From positions 200,508,161 through 200,572,160 of the forward strand of contig CM076192.1 of NCBI GenBank assembly GCA_038277395.1: 64,000 nt of DNA, read 5' to 3'. The DNA comes from Dryocosmus kuriphilus (taxonomy: Eukaryota; Arthropoda; Insecta; Hymenoptera; Cynipidae). This document shows, one piece after another, positions 24,010 to 35,567 of this stretch (the stretch's first letter is position 1; each line of letters starts with the position of its first letter). The notes beneath the pieces were generated by a model. The model was not told where the DNA came from. It saw only the letters and a program-made list of their open reading frames with translations, and searched no databases. The position numbers and the translations under genes were made by a program.

Positions 24010-25440
24010 ATCTCAATGAGAAGGTATTAGTTTTATATGCAAACTGACTTTCGCGGATTTCATGAAATCTCGACGTTTCGTGACCCCCTGAATCTGAAAA
24101 AAAATATGTTTTACGTTGGTGTATGTCTGTCGTTGTCGTCGTTGTTGTTGTCGTTGTAGCCTGTTAGCACGATAACTTTTAAAGGACTAGTCGGATTGGA
24201 TTGCGCTTTGGCATACTTTTTAAGGCGTAAAAAGTAAGGACGAGTTCGTTAACCAGCGGTTTTTGACCAACGGTTATGGTTTTATCCATCCAAAACTGTT
24301 TTCAAAAAATTAAAAAATCCATTTTCCGGCTAAACTATGCGAGATACAGAAAATACGTGTATAATGAAAATTGTTTATCTTAAAAAAATCTACGAATTTT
24401 GTCATAACGGTTTTTTTATAAAGTACACGGTTTTTGTTTTAATCAAGAAAACGTTATTAAAAATGAAACACTGTGGTTTCCGCCAAAATATTCAAGATAA
24501 GAGAAAAATAATAATAATTAAATTTATTCGACTCAAGAAGATCTACAAATTTTGTTTTAACCGTTTTTTGCTACAATGCACGGTTTTGGTTTTAATCGAG
24601 AAAACGCTATTCAAAAATAAAAAATTCAAATTTTCTGCCAAACTATGCAAGATACGACAAAAATTATAATAAACAAAGTTGTTTAGCTCAAAATGGTCTA
24701 CAAATTTTTTTTCTATAATTTTTTCGTAGGGACGCATAGTTTTTGAGTTATTCGTGAAATACGTTATTGAATATAAAGAAATCCATTTTTCAGGAAAACT
24801 ATGCAAGATACGAAAAAATATTATTCAACAGAATTTTTTATCTTGGAAAAACCTACGAATTTGCTGGAACGCATTTCTCTATCCAACACATAGTTTATTC
24901 ATGAAAGGATGAGTTTGTTAAGCAGCCACTTTTCACTAATGGTTATGCTTTTATCCATCCAAAACTGTTTTCACAAAATCAAAAAATCCATTTTCCGGAT
25001 AAACTATGCGAGATATAGAAAATATGTATATAACCAAAATTGTTTATCTTAAAAAAGTCTACGAATTTTGTCTCAACCGTTTTTTTTTTTATAAAGTACA
25101 TGGTTTTTGTTTTAATCGAGAAAACGTTATTAAAAATGAAACACTGTGGTTTCCCGCCAAAATATTCAAGATACAAAAAAAATAATAATAATTAAATTTT
25201 TTTGCCTCAAAAAGATCTATACATTTTGTTTTAACTGTTTTTTGCTAAAATTCACGATTTTTGTTTTAATCGAGAGAACGTTATTAAAAATAAAAAAATG
25301 GGTTTTCCTGCGAAAATGTTCAAGATACGAAAAAAATGATAAGCAATAAAGTTGTTTAACTGAAAAAGTTCAACAAATTTTCTTTCTATAAATTTTTTGT
25401 GAGGACGCATAGTTTTTCAGTTATTCGTGAAATACATTAT
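24010..25440 (+). repeat. dispersed repeat family with 155-bp modules, copy A1
   Basis: Begins with TTTTTACATTCTCATC and a GACTTTCGCGGATTTCATG block. A GTT/GTC microsatellite follows, then GGATTGGATTGCGCTTTGGC, then CCAGCGGTTTTTGACC. After that come tandem modules of about 155 bp keyed by AAACTATGCAAGATACG or CAAAATATTCAAGATA, at about 24332, 24486, 24642, 24797, 25002, 25158 and 25313. Each module also carries TTTTAATCGAGAAAACG. The long frame at 24337-24669 is a read-through of two modules, not a gene. Confidence 0.75.
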
Positions 25441-25459
25441 TCAATTATTTATTATTATT

Positions 25460-26510
25460 ATATACATATTTTCTGTATCTTGCATAGTTCAGCCGGAAAA
25501 TGGATTTTTTGTTTTAGTAAAAACCGTTTTTGATGGATAAACCCATAACCATTAGTCAAAAGTGGCTGCTGAACAAACTCGTCCTTTCATGAATGAACTA
25601 TGTGTTGGATAGAAAAATGCGTTGTAGCAAATTCGTAGGTTTTTCCAAGGTAAACAATTCTGTTGAATAATATTTTTTCGTATCTTGCATAGTTTTCCTG
25701 AAAAATGGATTTCTTTATATTTAATAACGTATTTCACGAATAACTCAAAAACTATGCGTCTCTACGAAAAAATTATAAAAAGAAAATTTGTAGATCCTTT
25801 TGAGCTAAACAACTATGTTGATTATAATTTTTGTCGTATCTTGCATAGTTTGGCAGAAAACTTGAATTTTTTATTTTTTAATAGTCTTTTCTCGATTAAA
25901 AGCAAAACCGTGCATTCTAGCAAAAGATGGTTAAAACAAAATTTGTAGATCCTTTTGTGTCGAATAAATTTAGTTATTATTATTTTTTTCGTATCTTGAA
26001 TATTTTGGCGGAAACCACAGTGTTTCGTTTTTAATAACGTTTTCTTGATTAAAACAATAACAGTGTACTTTACAAAAAAACGGTTAAGAGAAAATTCGTA
26101 GATTTTTTTAAGATAAATAATTTTGGTTATATACATATTTTCTGTATCTCGCATAGTTTAGCCGAAAAATGGATTTTTTGATTTTGTGAAAACAGTTTTG
26201 GATGGATAAACCCACAAGCGTTGGTCAAAAACCGCTGGTCAACGAACTCGTCCTTACTTTTTACGCCTTCAAAAGTATGCCAAAACGCAATCCAATCCGA
26301 CTGGTCCTTCGAAAGTTATCGTGCTAACAGATTACAACGAGAACAACAACGACGACAACGACGACGACGACGACAACGACAGACATACACCAACGTAAAA
26401 CATGTTTTTTTCAGATTCAGGGGGTCACGAAACGTCTAGATTTCATGAAATCCGCGAAAGTCAGTTTTCGCATAAAACTAATACCTTCTCATTGAGATGA
26501 GAATGTAAAA
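25460..26510 (-). repeat. 155-bp-module repeat family, copy A2 (right arm)
   Basis: Reverse-complement counterpart of copy A1, ending with the same TTACATTCTCATC border near 26500. Long frames at 25685-25948 and 25822-26154 are module read-through. Confidence 0.75.
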
Positions 26511-26562
26511 ATGGAAATCTAGATTTTAATTTTAAATGCATAAAGAATTTATTTTTACTTGC

Positions 26563-27630
26563 AAGGCCAAAAGCGATTTTTACAATGCAGATGTGTGAAC
26601 AAAGGGAACCCTGTGACTCGCTGGAAGCATGTTTTGTTGCAGACCTTCTGTGTGAAGACACCAAATGCATCACAGACAAATTGTCAGCGACACCTATAAG
26701 AATTAATCTTAAATTTATTATTACCCAAATAGATGCATTTCAAAAAAAAAAAACTTGCTATTTTCGAATACTCACGAATATTAATTGCTTTTTTTACAAA
26801 AAGAGCATTATTCTTATCACCCCAGAATAATTGCTTGGATCCACGTTGTGTCCAAAATACAAATCCTCCAAGAATTGATAGGCTTACGGTTTTGGTGAGT
26901 CCAGTGCGAAAAAGCTGTTGACCATCATCTGAAATTTGATTATTTTATTTAACATTTATCTCAATTCTATTGCAGTCAGAAATATAGTTTTTTTTTTAAA
27001 GTTGCCCTCTTAAAATTCAAGATTCAGGAACTACTGATTTATCATTTTTTACATTTCTAGTCTTCAATTTACAATGTTACGCCTCGACTATTTCTATAAA
27101 TTTTTTAATTTTGTGTATAGAAACCGTTTTGGGAAATATTGTCGATTCGTCCAGTGCCTTCATCGGCCCAATATAATCTTCTTCAAAATCGTAAGCGAAA
27201 GATATCCTGGGTCCAATTAATTTATCCTTTATGACGAAAGCTTCCGATTTAGACAATCCGGCCATATCTTTTTTTGTAATATGGTATTCTTTATTCTTCA
27301 GTTGAAACACAACGTACATTATTCTGAAATTTAAAAAAGTTGTAAGTAATCTGAAATGTTTTTTAAAAAAATAAAGAAAAATGGAATTTAACAAATTCTG
27401 AAAAATAAGTTCTGAAATGGAATATTTAATTTCATTCCCGTCCTTATACTGTAGACTTCGATAGAATTAAATTCTGTGTTGGACCAATACAGATTGTTTC
27501 CAACATAGTCGAAATCCATTCCTGCCATGTACATACTGATTTTGGATAGAAAGGATGTGCTTCACATCTCCAGTGTGAGGATTAAAACTAAACGAAGGAT
27601 CCGTTGGCTGATCGGCTCCAAAGACAGTGT
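26563..27630 (-). pseudogene. LDL-receptor-like YWTD/EGF gene fragment, right arm
   Basis: Mirror copy of the left-arm exons: (a) about 27425-27630, (b) about 27077-27323, (c) 26776-26928 (153 nt, same as left), (d) 26563-26693 (131 nt, same as left). Here the first acceptor is an intact CAG (27631-27633), unlike the left arm. Exon (b) has lost bases inside the YWTD motif near 27177, shifting the frame (reads FEEDYIGPMKAL). The donor of exon (d) is GC instead of GT (26561-26562). Exon (a) changes frame near its middle, as on the left. The two copies thus carry partly different lesions. Confidence 0.8.
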
Positions 27631-28491
27631 CTGAAATACAAAACAAATATTTTAATTGCATTGAACTATATTTCCCGGCTTTACCCCAGTTTTCAAACAA
27701 ATTTGAGTTTAAAATTTGTTAAATTTATGCAAGTGAACTTTTTAATTAAAATGTATTTAACTTTGAAGGCCTTGATTTCCAAATTATACAGTTTTAAGAA
27801 AAATTACATTTAAAACAAAACGCAATTTGGTATGTTTTAAACTAAAAGTATTGAATCTTAAATTCTTTCAAAAGTGAAAGTGCATGACTATTTGGTTGCT
27901 TGAAATAACTCACAATTTTACTTTTTCAAACTACAAGCATTCCAAATTAAATAACTAAAAATCTCAGGACCAAAAATTAAACTTTTTACATTCAAGTCTT
28001 GAAAATTACACTATTTTTTTCATAATAAAGTACCAGAAGTAGAATGATATTTACTTACATAAACTGCAATCCGTCCAACGATATCACTCAATGTTTACGC
28101 TCAAAATGTGTCAAATGTTCAAAACGTAACCTCACAAAACGATAGAATGCACTTCACATCACAAAAATAATCGAGATAGACTTCCATTTTTTAATTATAC
28201 TACATTTTCATATTTTCGCACAATTTAAAAGGTTTTTATAACCATGTCATTCTTATTTTGTACTCGTTTAACAATAAACTAAAGTACATACGAGGTTATC
28301 AATTTTGTAAACACCTCAGTTGATGACGGACTTTGATGGTTATCCTATGACGACACCCATGTAATCTAAAAAAATACCCCTGTAAAATGTCTTTTTCTAT
28401 TATTTGGTGGCATGGCGGGTTGCATTTATAATATTTTCCATATATAGTCTTATACACTATATACCCTATAGGACATATGAATTTGATCTTA

Positions 28492-28493
<2 letters not shown>

Positions 28494-28582
<89 letters not shown>
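28494..28582. repeat. (TA)n microsatellite at palindrome border
   Basis: Nearly uninterrupted TA dinucleotides for about 85 bp, just outside the right palindrome arm. A shorter AT run lies at the matching left border (21590-21604). The reading frame with repeated IY residues at 28404-28694 is an artefact of this tract. Confidence 0.95.
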
Positions 28583-28584
<2 letters not shown>

Positions 28585-29530
28585 TAAGCGTTTATTCGAG
28601 CCCGAAAACTACGTCGGGTCGATCTTATCAAGCCCGAAATGGCGTTGTCAGGCCCGGTTCCGGGCTTGACAACGATTCTTCATGTATTCAGTGATATAAT
28701 GCCTACTGCAGTGTTTTAACAAAGTTTCAGCTGGGCTTGATTTTGCGGTCAAATGTAATATTATATAACATTTTAGTTCAAGCTACCTCACACGGGCGCC
28801 GCAACTATCGATATACGAATACTGTATAAGTTCGTATATGTAGCTCCGATCTTACCAGGCCCAAATTCAGGCAACACTGTAAAATATATGTGTATACGTT
28901 CTTCCAGTCTTATCCATCCCAAGCTACCAAACTAAAAAGAACTAGAATTCAAGGTAGGGAGCTTTCGCGATTGATTTATCAACAGAATATAATAATATTG
29001 TATGTTGTAAATAAATGATGTTAGTAAAACCAATATTTCGCAATTTCACATAGAATATTTTTGCAGCTTATCTCATTTAAATTCACTCAGAGACTATACT
29101 CAACTTCCCTTTCTTGTGCAATAATTTCTTGTAATTTTATACAAAATCCGAAAAAAACAACTGTTTTTATATCTTTTTGCAAAATTTCTTTTTTTTTTGA
29201 TAATACACAGATGACAGTACCTTAAGACAGGTAACTTATTACCTTACAAAAAATACTGCTATTGTTATAAACAAGTTTAATTTTGTAAACCAGTGCTTGT
29301 CACTTTCGTTTACCTATATAATTTTTTCTACACCACATCGATTTAAAACATAAATTTTGTGCAATATATTCAATTGCAAGGTATAATATGACATATCTAT
29401 TTTTAAAACAATATCATTAGGATGATTTATGCTTGCTCTTTGTTTTTATTTTAGGCTTCAGGTTTAAAATAATTTATAAACGGACACCTTCCTTGAGGTA
29501 CTTTATTACGTATGTATATAAGATGAAAAA
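28583..29530. other. spacer with a GC-richer palindromic patch
   Basis: 28600-28680 has AGCCCG/CGGGCT words, including CAGGCCCGGTTCCGGGCTTG, a short near-palindrome. The rest is AT-rich with no gene seen. Confidence 0.35.
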
Positions 29531-29539
29531 ATAAAGTTT

Positions 29540-30135
29540 TCTGCAAAGGTTGACAAAACCGTGCATTTTATCAAAAAATAGTTAATACAAAATTTTTAGA
29601 TCTATTTGAGCTGAAAAACTTTGCTTATTATCATTTTTTTCGTATCTTGAATATTTTGTCAGGAAACCAGAGTTTTTTTATTTTAATCGGTTTTTCTTGA
29701 TTAAAACAAAAACCCTTCATTTGATCAAAAAATGGTTAATGCAAAATTTGTAGATTTTTTTGAGGTGAACGATTTTACTTTCTTACATTTTTTTTTCGCA
29801 TCTCTCACAGTTTAGCCGGAAAATGGATTTTTCAATTCTGTAAAAGCCGTTTTTGATGGATAAAACCAGAACCGTTGGTCAAAAGTGGCTGGCTAACAAA
29901 CTGGTCCTTTATTTTTGGACCGTGAAGAAGTGTGCCAAAGCGCAATCCAATCCGATTTGTCCTTCAAAACTTATCGTGGGAAAAGACGACGACGACAACA
30001 GACAGACGGACACCGTCGTAAAAACCAGTTTTTCGCATTCAGGGGGTCATGAAACGTGGAAATTTCATGAAATCCGCGAAACTCAGTTTTCACATAAAAC
30101 TAATGCCTTCTTATTGAGATGAGAATGTAAAAATA
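29540..30135 (-). repeat. 155-bp-module repeat family, copy A3
   Basis: Same family as A1/A2 in minus orientation. It has ATTTTGTCAGGAAACC-type module edges, then CCGTTGGTCAAAAGTGGCTGG, CGCAATCCAATCCGAT, a GACGAC tract near 29986 and the TCATGAAATCCGCGAAA border. It ends with GAGATGAGAATGTAAAAA near 30135. Confidence 0.75.
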
Positions 30136-30210
30136 TTTGATGAAAAACTATTTTACACATGTTTTTGAATTTGGTAAATACTTTTACACTATTTTGGATC
30201 ATGGAAAAAA

Positions 30211-30920
30211 GAACTTTGTAGAGATTAGAAAAGGAAAATAATTTTTATAATTTGTGAGATTATAATTTTATTACTAATAATAATAATATTTCACAATAAT
30301 AATACATATAATCATTTTACAATAATGTGAGGTTTTAGTTTTAATTTTAAGATATAGATTGAAGAATACTTGGGCAACATCATATTTTATGTATATCTTA
30401 TATATACAATCAATTAAAATAAGAAATATTAATTTTTTAAAATATGTTTTTGAATTTCTTAAGGTATTCGTAGCAATCTTTATTCTTATTTTATTTGCAT
30501 ACATACAAATTTAATGTATATTAAAATAATAATCTATTTCAAATTCTGCATTATTTATTAATCTGCTTTTATATTATTATTATTTTATATAGGGTGTTTT
30601 TTCCATTCTTCCTTAAACAATGCAGCACACGTGTAAGAAAAATGACTTAAGAGACTTAAAAGACTTTAAGAAATTCAAACCCATATTTAAAAAAATTATT
30701 ATTTCTTATTTTAGTTGAATGTATATAAACTATACATAAAACATGATGCTGTCCAAATATTCATATATCTATGTCTTAAAATAAAAATTATAATCTCACA
30801 TTATTATTAAATTATTATATGTATTACTTATTATCAAATATTATTATTATTATTATTATTAAAATTATAATCTCACAAATTATAAAAATTATTTTTCCTT
30901 CCTTAATCTCTATAGAGTTC
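30211..30920. mobile_element. palindromic MITE-like element, about 710 bp
   Basis: 30211-30480 and about 30655-30920 are inverted copies. The outer words GAACTTTGTAGAGATTAG and CTAATCTC/TTAATCTCTATAGAGTTC pair, as do ATAATTTGTGAGATTATAAT and its complement. Inner words TTGAATTTCTTAAGG and TTTAAGAAATTCAAA also pair. No coding capacity. Target duplication not resolved. Confidence 0.7.
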
Positions 30921-33370
30921 CAACCTGAATTTGCACCTAAAACCAATGCGTCGATTCGCGCGAAGAAACCGACTTCGTGGGCGAAGTAAATTGTTCACTA
31001 CTTTTTAATGATTAATTTGATTAAAATAAAACTTTCCAGAAAACTTGCTTTACTTTTGTGAACAACTTTCTTACTGGAAATTTTCTATTGCTCAAAATTC
31101 GCTCGACTCCCGAGAAGCTAGAGGATATGAATGCGTTTTTTGTGCAATGTTGCAAATAAAAATTGAAGCAATTTTTGTACAAAAATTTAACTATATATTC
31201 ATTACGTTGTTATTCGTAGAATACCATAGGGCATACTCCCTGATATTTTTATGAGAAAATATTGAAAACTCGTGAACATATAACGAATTGAATGGACAAG
31301 AGACGAAAAATTTGCATTACAAAAAAACCCGTTTTTTGTCTTTATTTCGAAAGTGACAAAAGTTCAAACTTTTGAATGAGAAGAAAAAAGTTGCGCAATT
31401 AAATTTTATATCGAAATATGTAGCTTAAAAATTTTAGTTCCAAACTTTTCTGAAAACTGCACAGCGGCCAACGTTGCCTGGCGAAATAAATTTATAGGAC
31501 TTTATTAGTCGAGACGCCAACCCTATTTCCGAAGGTTCTACGAGGTCTAGTCATTTTCTCTTTTGATTAATCCTGAATTGAAAATTCGTAAGCAGGCCTC
31601 TGGAAAATTTTCCGTTCTAGAGATATTTTCAATTTTTATAAATGTAAAATTTAACAACGAAAATGTGACATTTTTGTAAATAATTGTTTTTTCCTCTCGT
31701 TAGACCAGCTCAGGAGAAACGAAAGTTGTCTGAAAATGTTTTCACTTCGACCAATACTTATTGCACAAAATTACATAACGTTTGAAATAATTGGAATGGA
31801 ATATGTTTGTCAATAACTTAAAAAATACTTCATGATTTGTTCTTAGAATAGACCTTATTTGTACCTTCTCAATGATTCTTAACTGAGCAAAAAATATTTT
31901 TTTTAAATTTCTGTGTCTTTATTATTGTTTACTAGCACAAATTGTACGTAAGGTAATCATAACTCTTTAACCAATAGGATATTTTTTTATTTAAAACAAA
32001 ATTATTTTCAAAACCAAAAACCAAACAGAAGATTGTAATCGATTTCAAATTTTTTTATGTTTTTCGAAAGCCAATCCTCATACTTGAACATTTTTCTTCC
32101 GCCCTACTAAGTACCACTATTCTATAAAAAGGCCATTAAAAAGACCTTAAAGAACTTTTTTCTTAAATGATGTAGTTTGCCAACAGAAATACGTAAGCAA
32201 ATTTTTTTTACTGTAATTCTGATATAACTTTTCACTCTCTTTTCAAGTACGCAAAAAAAATTAGTTTAAATACTGACCAAATAGCAGCGGTTTTTTTTTT
32301 TCTCATTGTTTAAAAATCAAAATTTTGTGTCAGATCAGGAATTGAACTTGAGAGATCTGTAACAAAGTCAGTTCATGAACTTTCCTTTTGAAATGATAAA
32401 AAGAAATATTTTAAGAAACATAGTTGATAAAAATCCCCCGTATGTAAAAATTATATAAAAATACACACTTTTTGGGTAATTCGTTACATAAAATTACATT
32501 TCGTACTTTCTGTTTTAGAATAACTTTTTTTGGAAACCGAGCTTTATTAAAACGTAGATTTTTATTTCCGCTTTTTTAGATAATTTGTACATAGAGATAG
32601 TATTCATTTCTAAAACTCATCATATGCTCACTCAATCTGAAATCCGAGTATTTTTTAGAGAAGATTCATATAGTTATTTTTTTTTTCTTTTTACCTAAGA
32701 AGTAGCTAGGTAAGACCTGGTTCCACAGTAAAATAAATTCTGATCCATCAAGCTAAAATTGCTCAACAAATCCGAAAATCCATGCATCTGCTTTGGGGTT
32801 GAACGATTTTCAGGATATTTACTTTTTTTAAATTTTTATAATTTATCCCAATCTGCAAATGAAGTAAAAACTTTAGCAAATTTGCAGCAAAAAGTCTTAT
32901 TATTGGAATATTATTATTCATAAGACAAATCATTTAATTAATTATATATTATTCAAGTATGACCGGATATCATTATGTAATAAAATGGAATATTATTTAT
33001 TACTGATATAAGAACTTTTAACAATATACTGCAGATATTTTTAAAAGAAAAGATTTAGAGAAATGTTTTATTTTGCAATCGCTATTTACTATATGATATC
33101 GTAAATTAAAAATTTCATATTAGAGTATTTTATAGTGTCACCATGCAAAGCGTTGTAAAATCCTTGAAGGCTTGCTCTTGAGGAAAGTTTCCGAATGGAA
33201 TTTAAAGCGAAATTGCTTTACAATTTGGCAACGCCGCGGGCTTGGTAGCATCGGATGAATGTACAAATTATATGCAAAATGGCTTGGCATGAAGGTTTCA
33301 TATAATGGGCCCCAAAAAATTGGCGAAACATAAAAAAGGCCGACATACACTGGGTCTGGTAAGATATATC
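30921..33370. other. AT-rich spacer without recognised features
   Basis: About 2.4 kb of A/T-rich sequence. Open frames are short and lack domains. I see no gene or clear repeat structure here. Confidence 0.4.
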
Positions 33371-33404
33371 GTACATAGTGGGACTGACAAGATTGGACAA
33401 ACCA

Positions 33405-33430
33405 ATATATATATATATACATATACACTT

Positions 33431-33469
<39 letters not shown>

Positions 33470-33500
33470 CATATAAAACATATAATATAATATAATATAG
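33405..33500. repeat. compound (TA)n/(CA)n microsatellite
   Basis: Tracts of TA, then ACACAC (about 33431-33447), then TA again. Reading frames that cross it are low-complexity artefacts. Confidence 0.9.
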
Positions 33501-34005
33501 CAAAATAATTCCAACAGTGGAAAAGTTACGATATGTTGCGTGGACATGCCTCCCGCCCAGCGTACCATATATGGTACAGCAAAAAGTTTCTCGTGATTTC
33601 TCGCGTATAAGAGAAGTGACAGGGAAGAAAGCTATTCTAGGTATTTTTCTAGATCCTCCTGCACACACCACGATAAACACTTAACCATCCAGACACTGCA
33701 AACAATAGATAAAAGGCTACCTACATAAATCGGACGTCCATTGTGGCATCAAGTAACAACAGCAGAGCAGGGGAACCTCCGCAGCGTGATGTTGTCAAGT
33801 CACACTATTTAGAAGCCTAAAATTATTTGGGTAACCTCCCTGAATTCTACAAAGAGGTTTAGCGCGAGGTTTGAATGTAAAAGACCGGCATACGAGTACG
33901 CCGTTTTTAATAAACCGCTGCTTACCGTACCATATAAGACCCCGTAGGCAGATTCGGGTTAATATATAATTATTAAATTGACTTGCAATAAATTCTTTCC
34001 GCCAC
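33501..34005. other. unassigned spacer
   Basis: Moderately GC-rich, with a short palindrome ACCATATATGGT at 33564-33575. No domain-bearing frame recognised. Confidence 0.3.
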
Positions 34006-34009
34006 ACAT

Positions 34010-34830
34010 AAAATTCCTTAGACCAGTAAAACCCCTAAAACCCTGAAAATACCCGGAGATATGTGGAAACAGTTAAGAATCTTATAAAATAACTGAAAGC
34101 CGTGAAGATTAACATTTCTTCATAAATCTACGTTCCATAATTTTTAACAAAATTATTCGAAAATCTTTTAAACACTCGGAAATACATGGAAATTTTTTAG
34201 ACCTTCTAAGATCCATTCCAGTATTTTCAAATCGTACGAAACTCCACGAGATGTATGGAAGGACATAATAATCTATGGAAATCGGTTAAAATTACTTAAA
34301 ATTAGTGAAGTGTTTGAAAATCATTAAAAAAAACTGTTAAAGTCCCACGAAATTACGAGTTTATTGACTTATACGATTAGAACTACATACTCGCCGTAAG
34401 ATAAATCTAAATTCTCAGAAAAATATCAAGCTACTGAAATCCCTTGGAATAGGTTATACTTTTCAAACATTTAAATTCCTGAAAATACATATAAATCCAC
34501 GAAAATAGATTAAAACCTTATGAGGTAAATGAAAATCTTAAAGACTGACACTTTCTCATAAATGTACGTTATATAATTGTCACTAAAATCCTTGGGAAAT
34601 CCTTTAGAACGCTAGAAACACATGGCAATGTTTAAAATCGTCTAAAATTACTTCAAGTGTTTTATTCTTAAACGCAAGAAGCTTTAGATGTCCAAGAAAT
34701 GAGCAAAATTGTACATCAATTCATACATATTATATATCAAATCTTGGATTCATAAATTAGGTATTCAATGAAATGAGTAGGAAAAATTGATCAAAACTTA
34801 TAGAAATAAAAGATTGTATCGAAATCGGCA
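34010..34830. repeat. diverged direct duplication in spacer
   Basis: A segment with CATAAATCTACGTTC near 34120 recurs as CATAAATGTACGTTA near 34556, with similar flanks (GAAAATCTT, CTAGAAACACATGG). This suggests an old duplication with an offset of about 435 bp. Starts with AAAACCCCTAAAACCC words like those at 13.9-15.2 kb. Confidence 0.45.
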
Positions 34831-34954
34831 TTAGTGTACTGTGGGAGAAATCCCGTGTATATGATTTCAGATAAAAAAATTTTGGAGACATTTCAGACCA
34901 TAAACTCTAAGGAAACAATATATTGTCTTATTATCAGCTTAATAATTATTTTAT

Positions 34955-35567
34955 TTAATTTTCATTTTCAATTGAACGGTGTAGATGCTGTAGAGAATCG
35001 TAGTTTCCAGGTTGAATTGAAAAGAAGCGGGTGTTTACGCAGCGGCTTGTTGGAGTTTCCGCAACCTCCTCTGAGGTCATAGGCACAAACTTGCCGTCGT
35101 TCATATGTACTTTCATCCGCTTTCCTTGGTGATCATATATTCCGTTCAGAAACTTCATATTCTCTACTATTGCGAAAACCTCACCATTAGTTGTTGATAA
35201 TACAATATATTCTTGTACAGGCATACGTGGAAATTTGCCGCGTCCTACTCTCATTCTAATTGCTTTATTATCAGGGAAAATGTATCTTCGAAATTCGAAT
35301 ATCCGGCCCGGATTGTTTATGGGAACAAGCCGTTTGTATCCAACGTCTTCCAGTTGGGAAGCTACAAAAGCTCTGCCAAAAGGACCTGGTCCCGAGACTG
35401 TGGAATCTGCGGGAAGAAATAGAGGAATCATTTTTTGCGGTACATACATTTATCTATATCATAACGTGTGAGTCTTTTTAATTTTTCCAAGGCTATACCC
35501 ATATATTATAGATTTACCCTCATCTTCCTCCTCCTCGTCCACTTTCCCGCTCCTCAGCCTCCTCCTC
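34955..35567 (-). CDS. unrecognised gene, duplicate copy A
   Basis: Two exons are modelled on the minus strand. The small exon is 35518-35567 (acceptor ctagtcag, donor GAGG|gtaaat) and is Glu/Asp-rich. The main exon is 35406 down to the stop at 34955, with a strong acceptor ttcttcccgcag. The codon split across the join (G|AT) reads Asp. The main exon encodes about 150 residues with blocks YKRLVPINNPGRIFEFRRY, FPRMPVQEYIVLSTTNGEV, AIVENMKFLNGI, MKVHMNDGKF and FFSIQPGNYDSLQHL. I do not recognise the family. It has no predicted membrane span and is basic. The small exon is 50 nt versus 43 nt in copy B, so the upstream phases differ and one copy is likely damaged, or the exon edge moved. After DSLQHLHRS the homology to copy B ends, and five more residues precede a stop. 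An ATG at about 35449 just upstream could start an unspliced form. Confidence 0.6.

Larger units (their letters stand above)
21590..28580. repeat. long palindrome carrying an LDLR-like gene fragment in both arms
   Basis: From CAGTAAGATCAAATTCATATG (left, 21980) and its reverse complement (right, ending 28494) the two arms match inward. The match runs through four exons, their introns and a 155-bp modular repeat. The arms meet near 25040-25455. (AT)n tracts bound both outer ends. The arms differ by many substitutions and indels, for example extra bases near 22110-22150 and a SINE only on the left. They are therefore diverged copies, not an assembly mirror. Confidence 0.9.

Noticed and set aside
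24337..24669. 110-aa open frame, with a similar one at 25822-26154
   Set aside because: Both are read-throughs of the 155-bp module in mirror arms; no start context, no domain, and other modules are not open.
21980..28494. Assembly or library fold-back artefact as the source of the palindrome
   Set aside because: The arms differ by many substitutions, indels and a SINE with its own target duplication; an artefact would give near-identical arms.
28404..28694. Open frame with an IYIYIY run
   Set aside because: Translation of the (TA)n microsatellite.
33218..33680. Several overlapping open frames with VCVCV/IYIY runs
   Set aside because: They cross the TA/CA microsatellite and have no conserved part.
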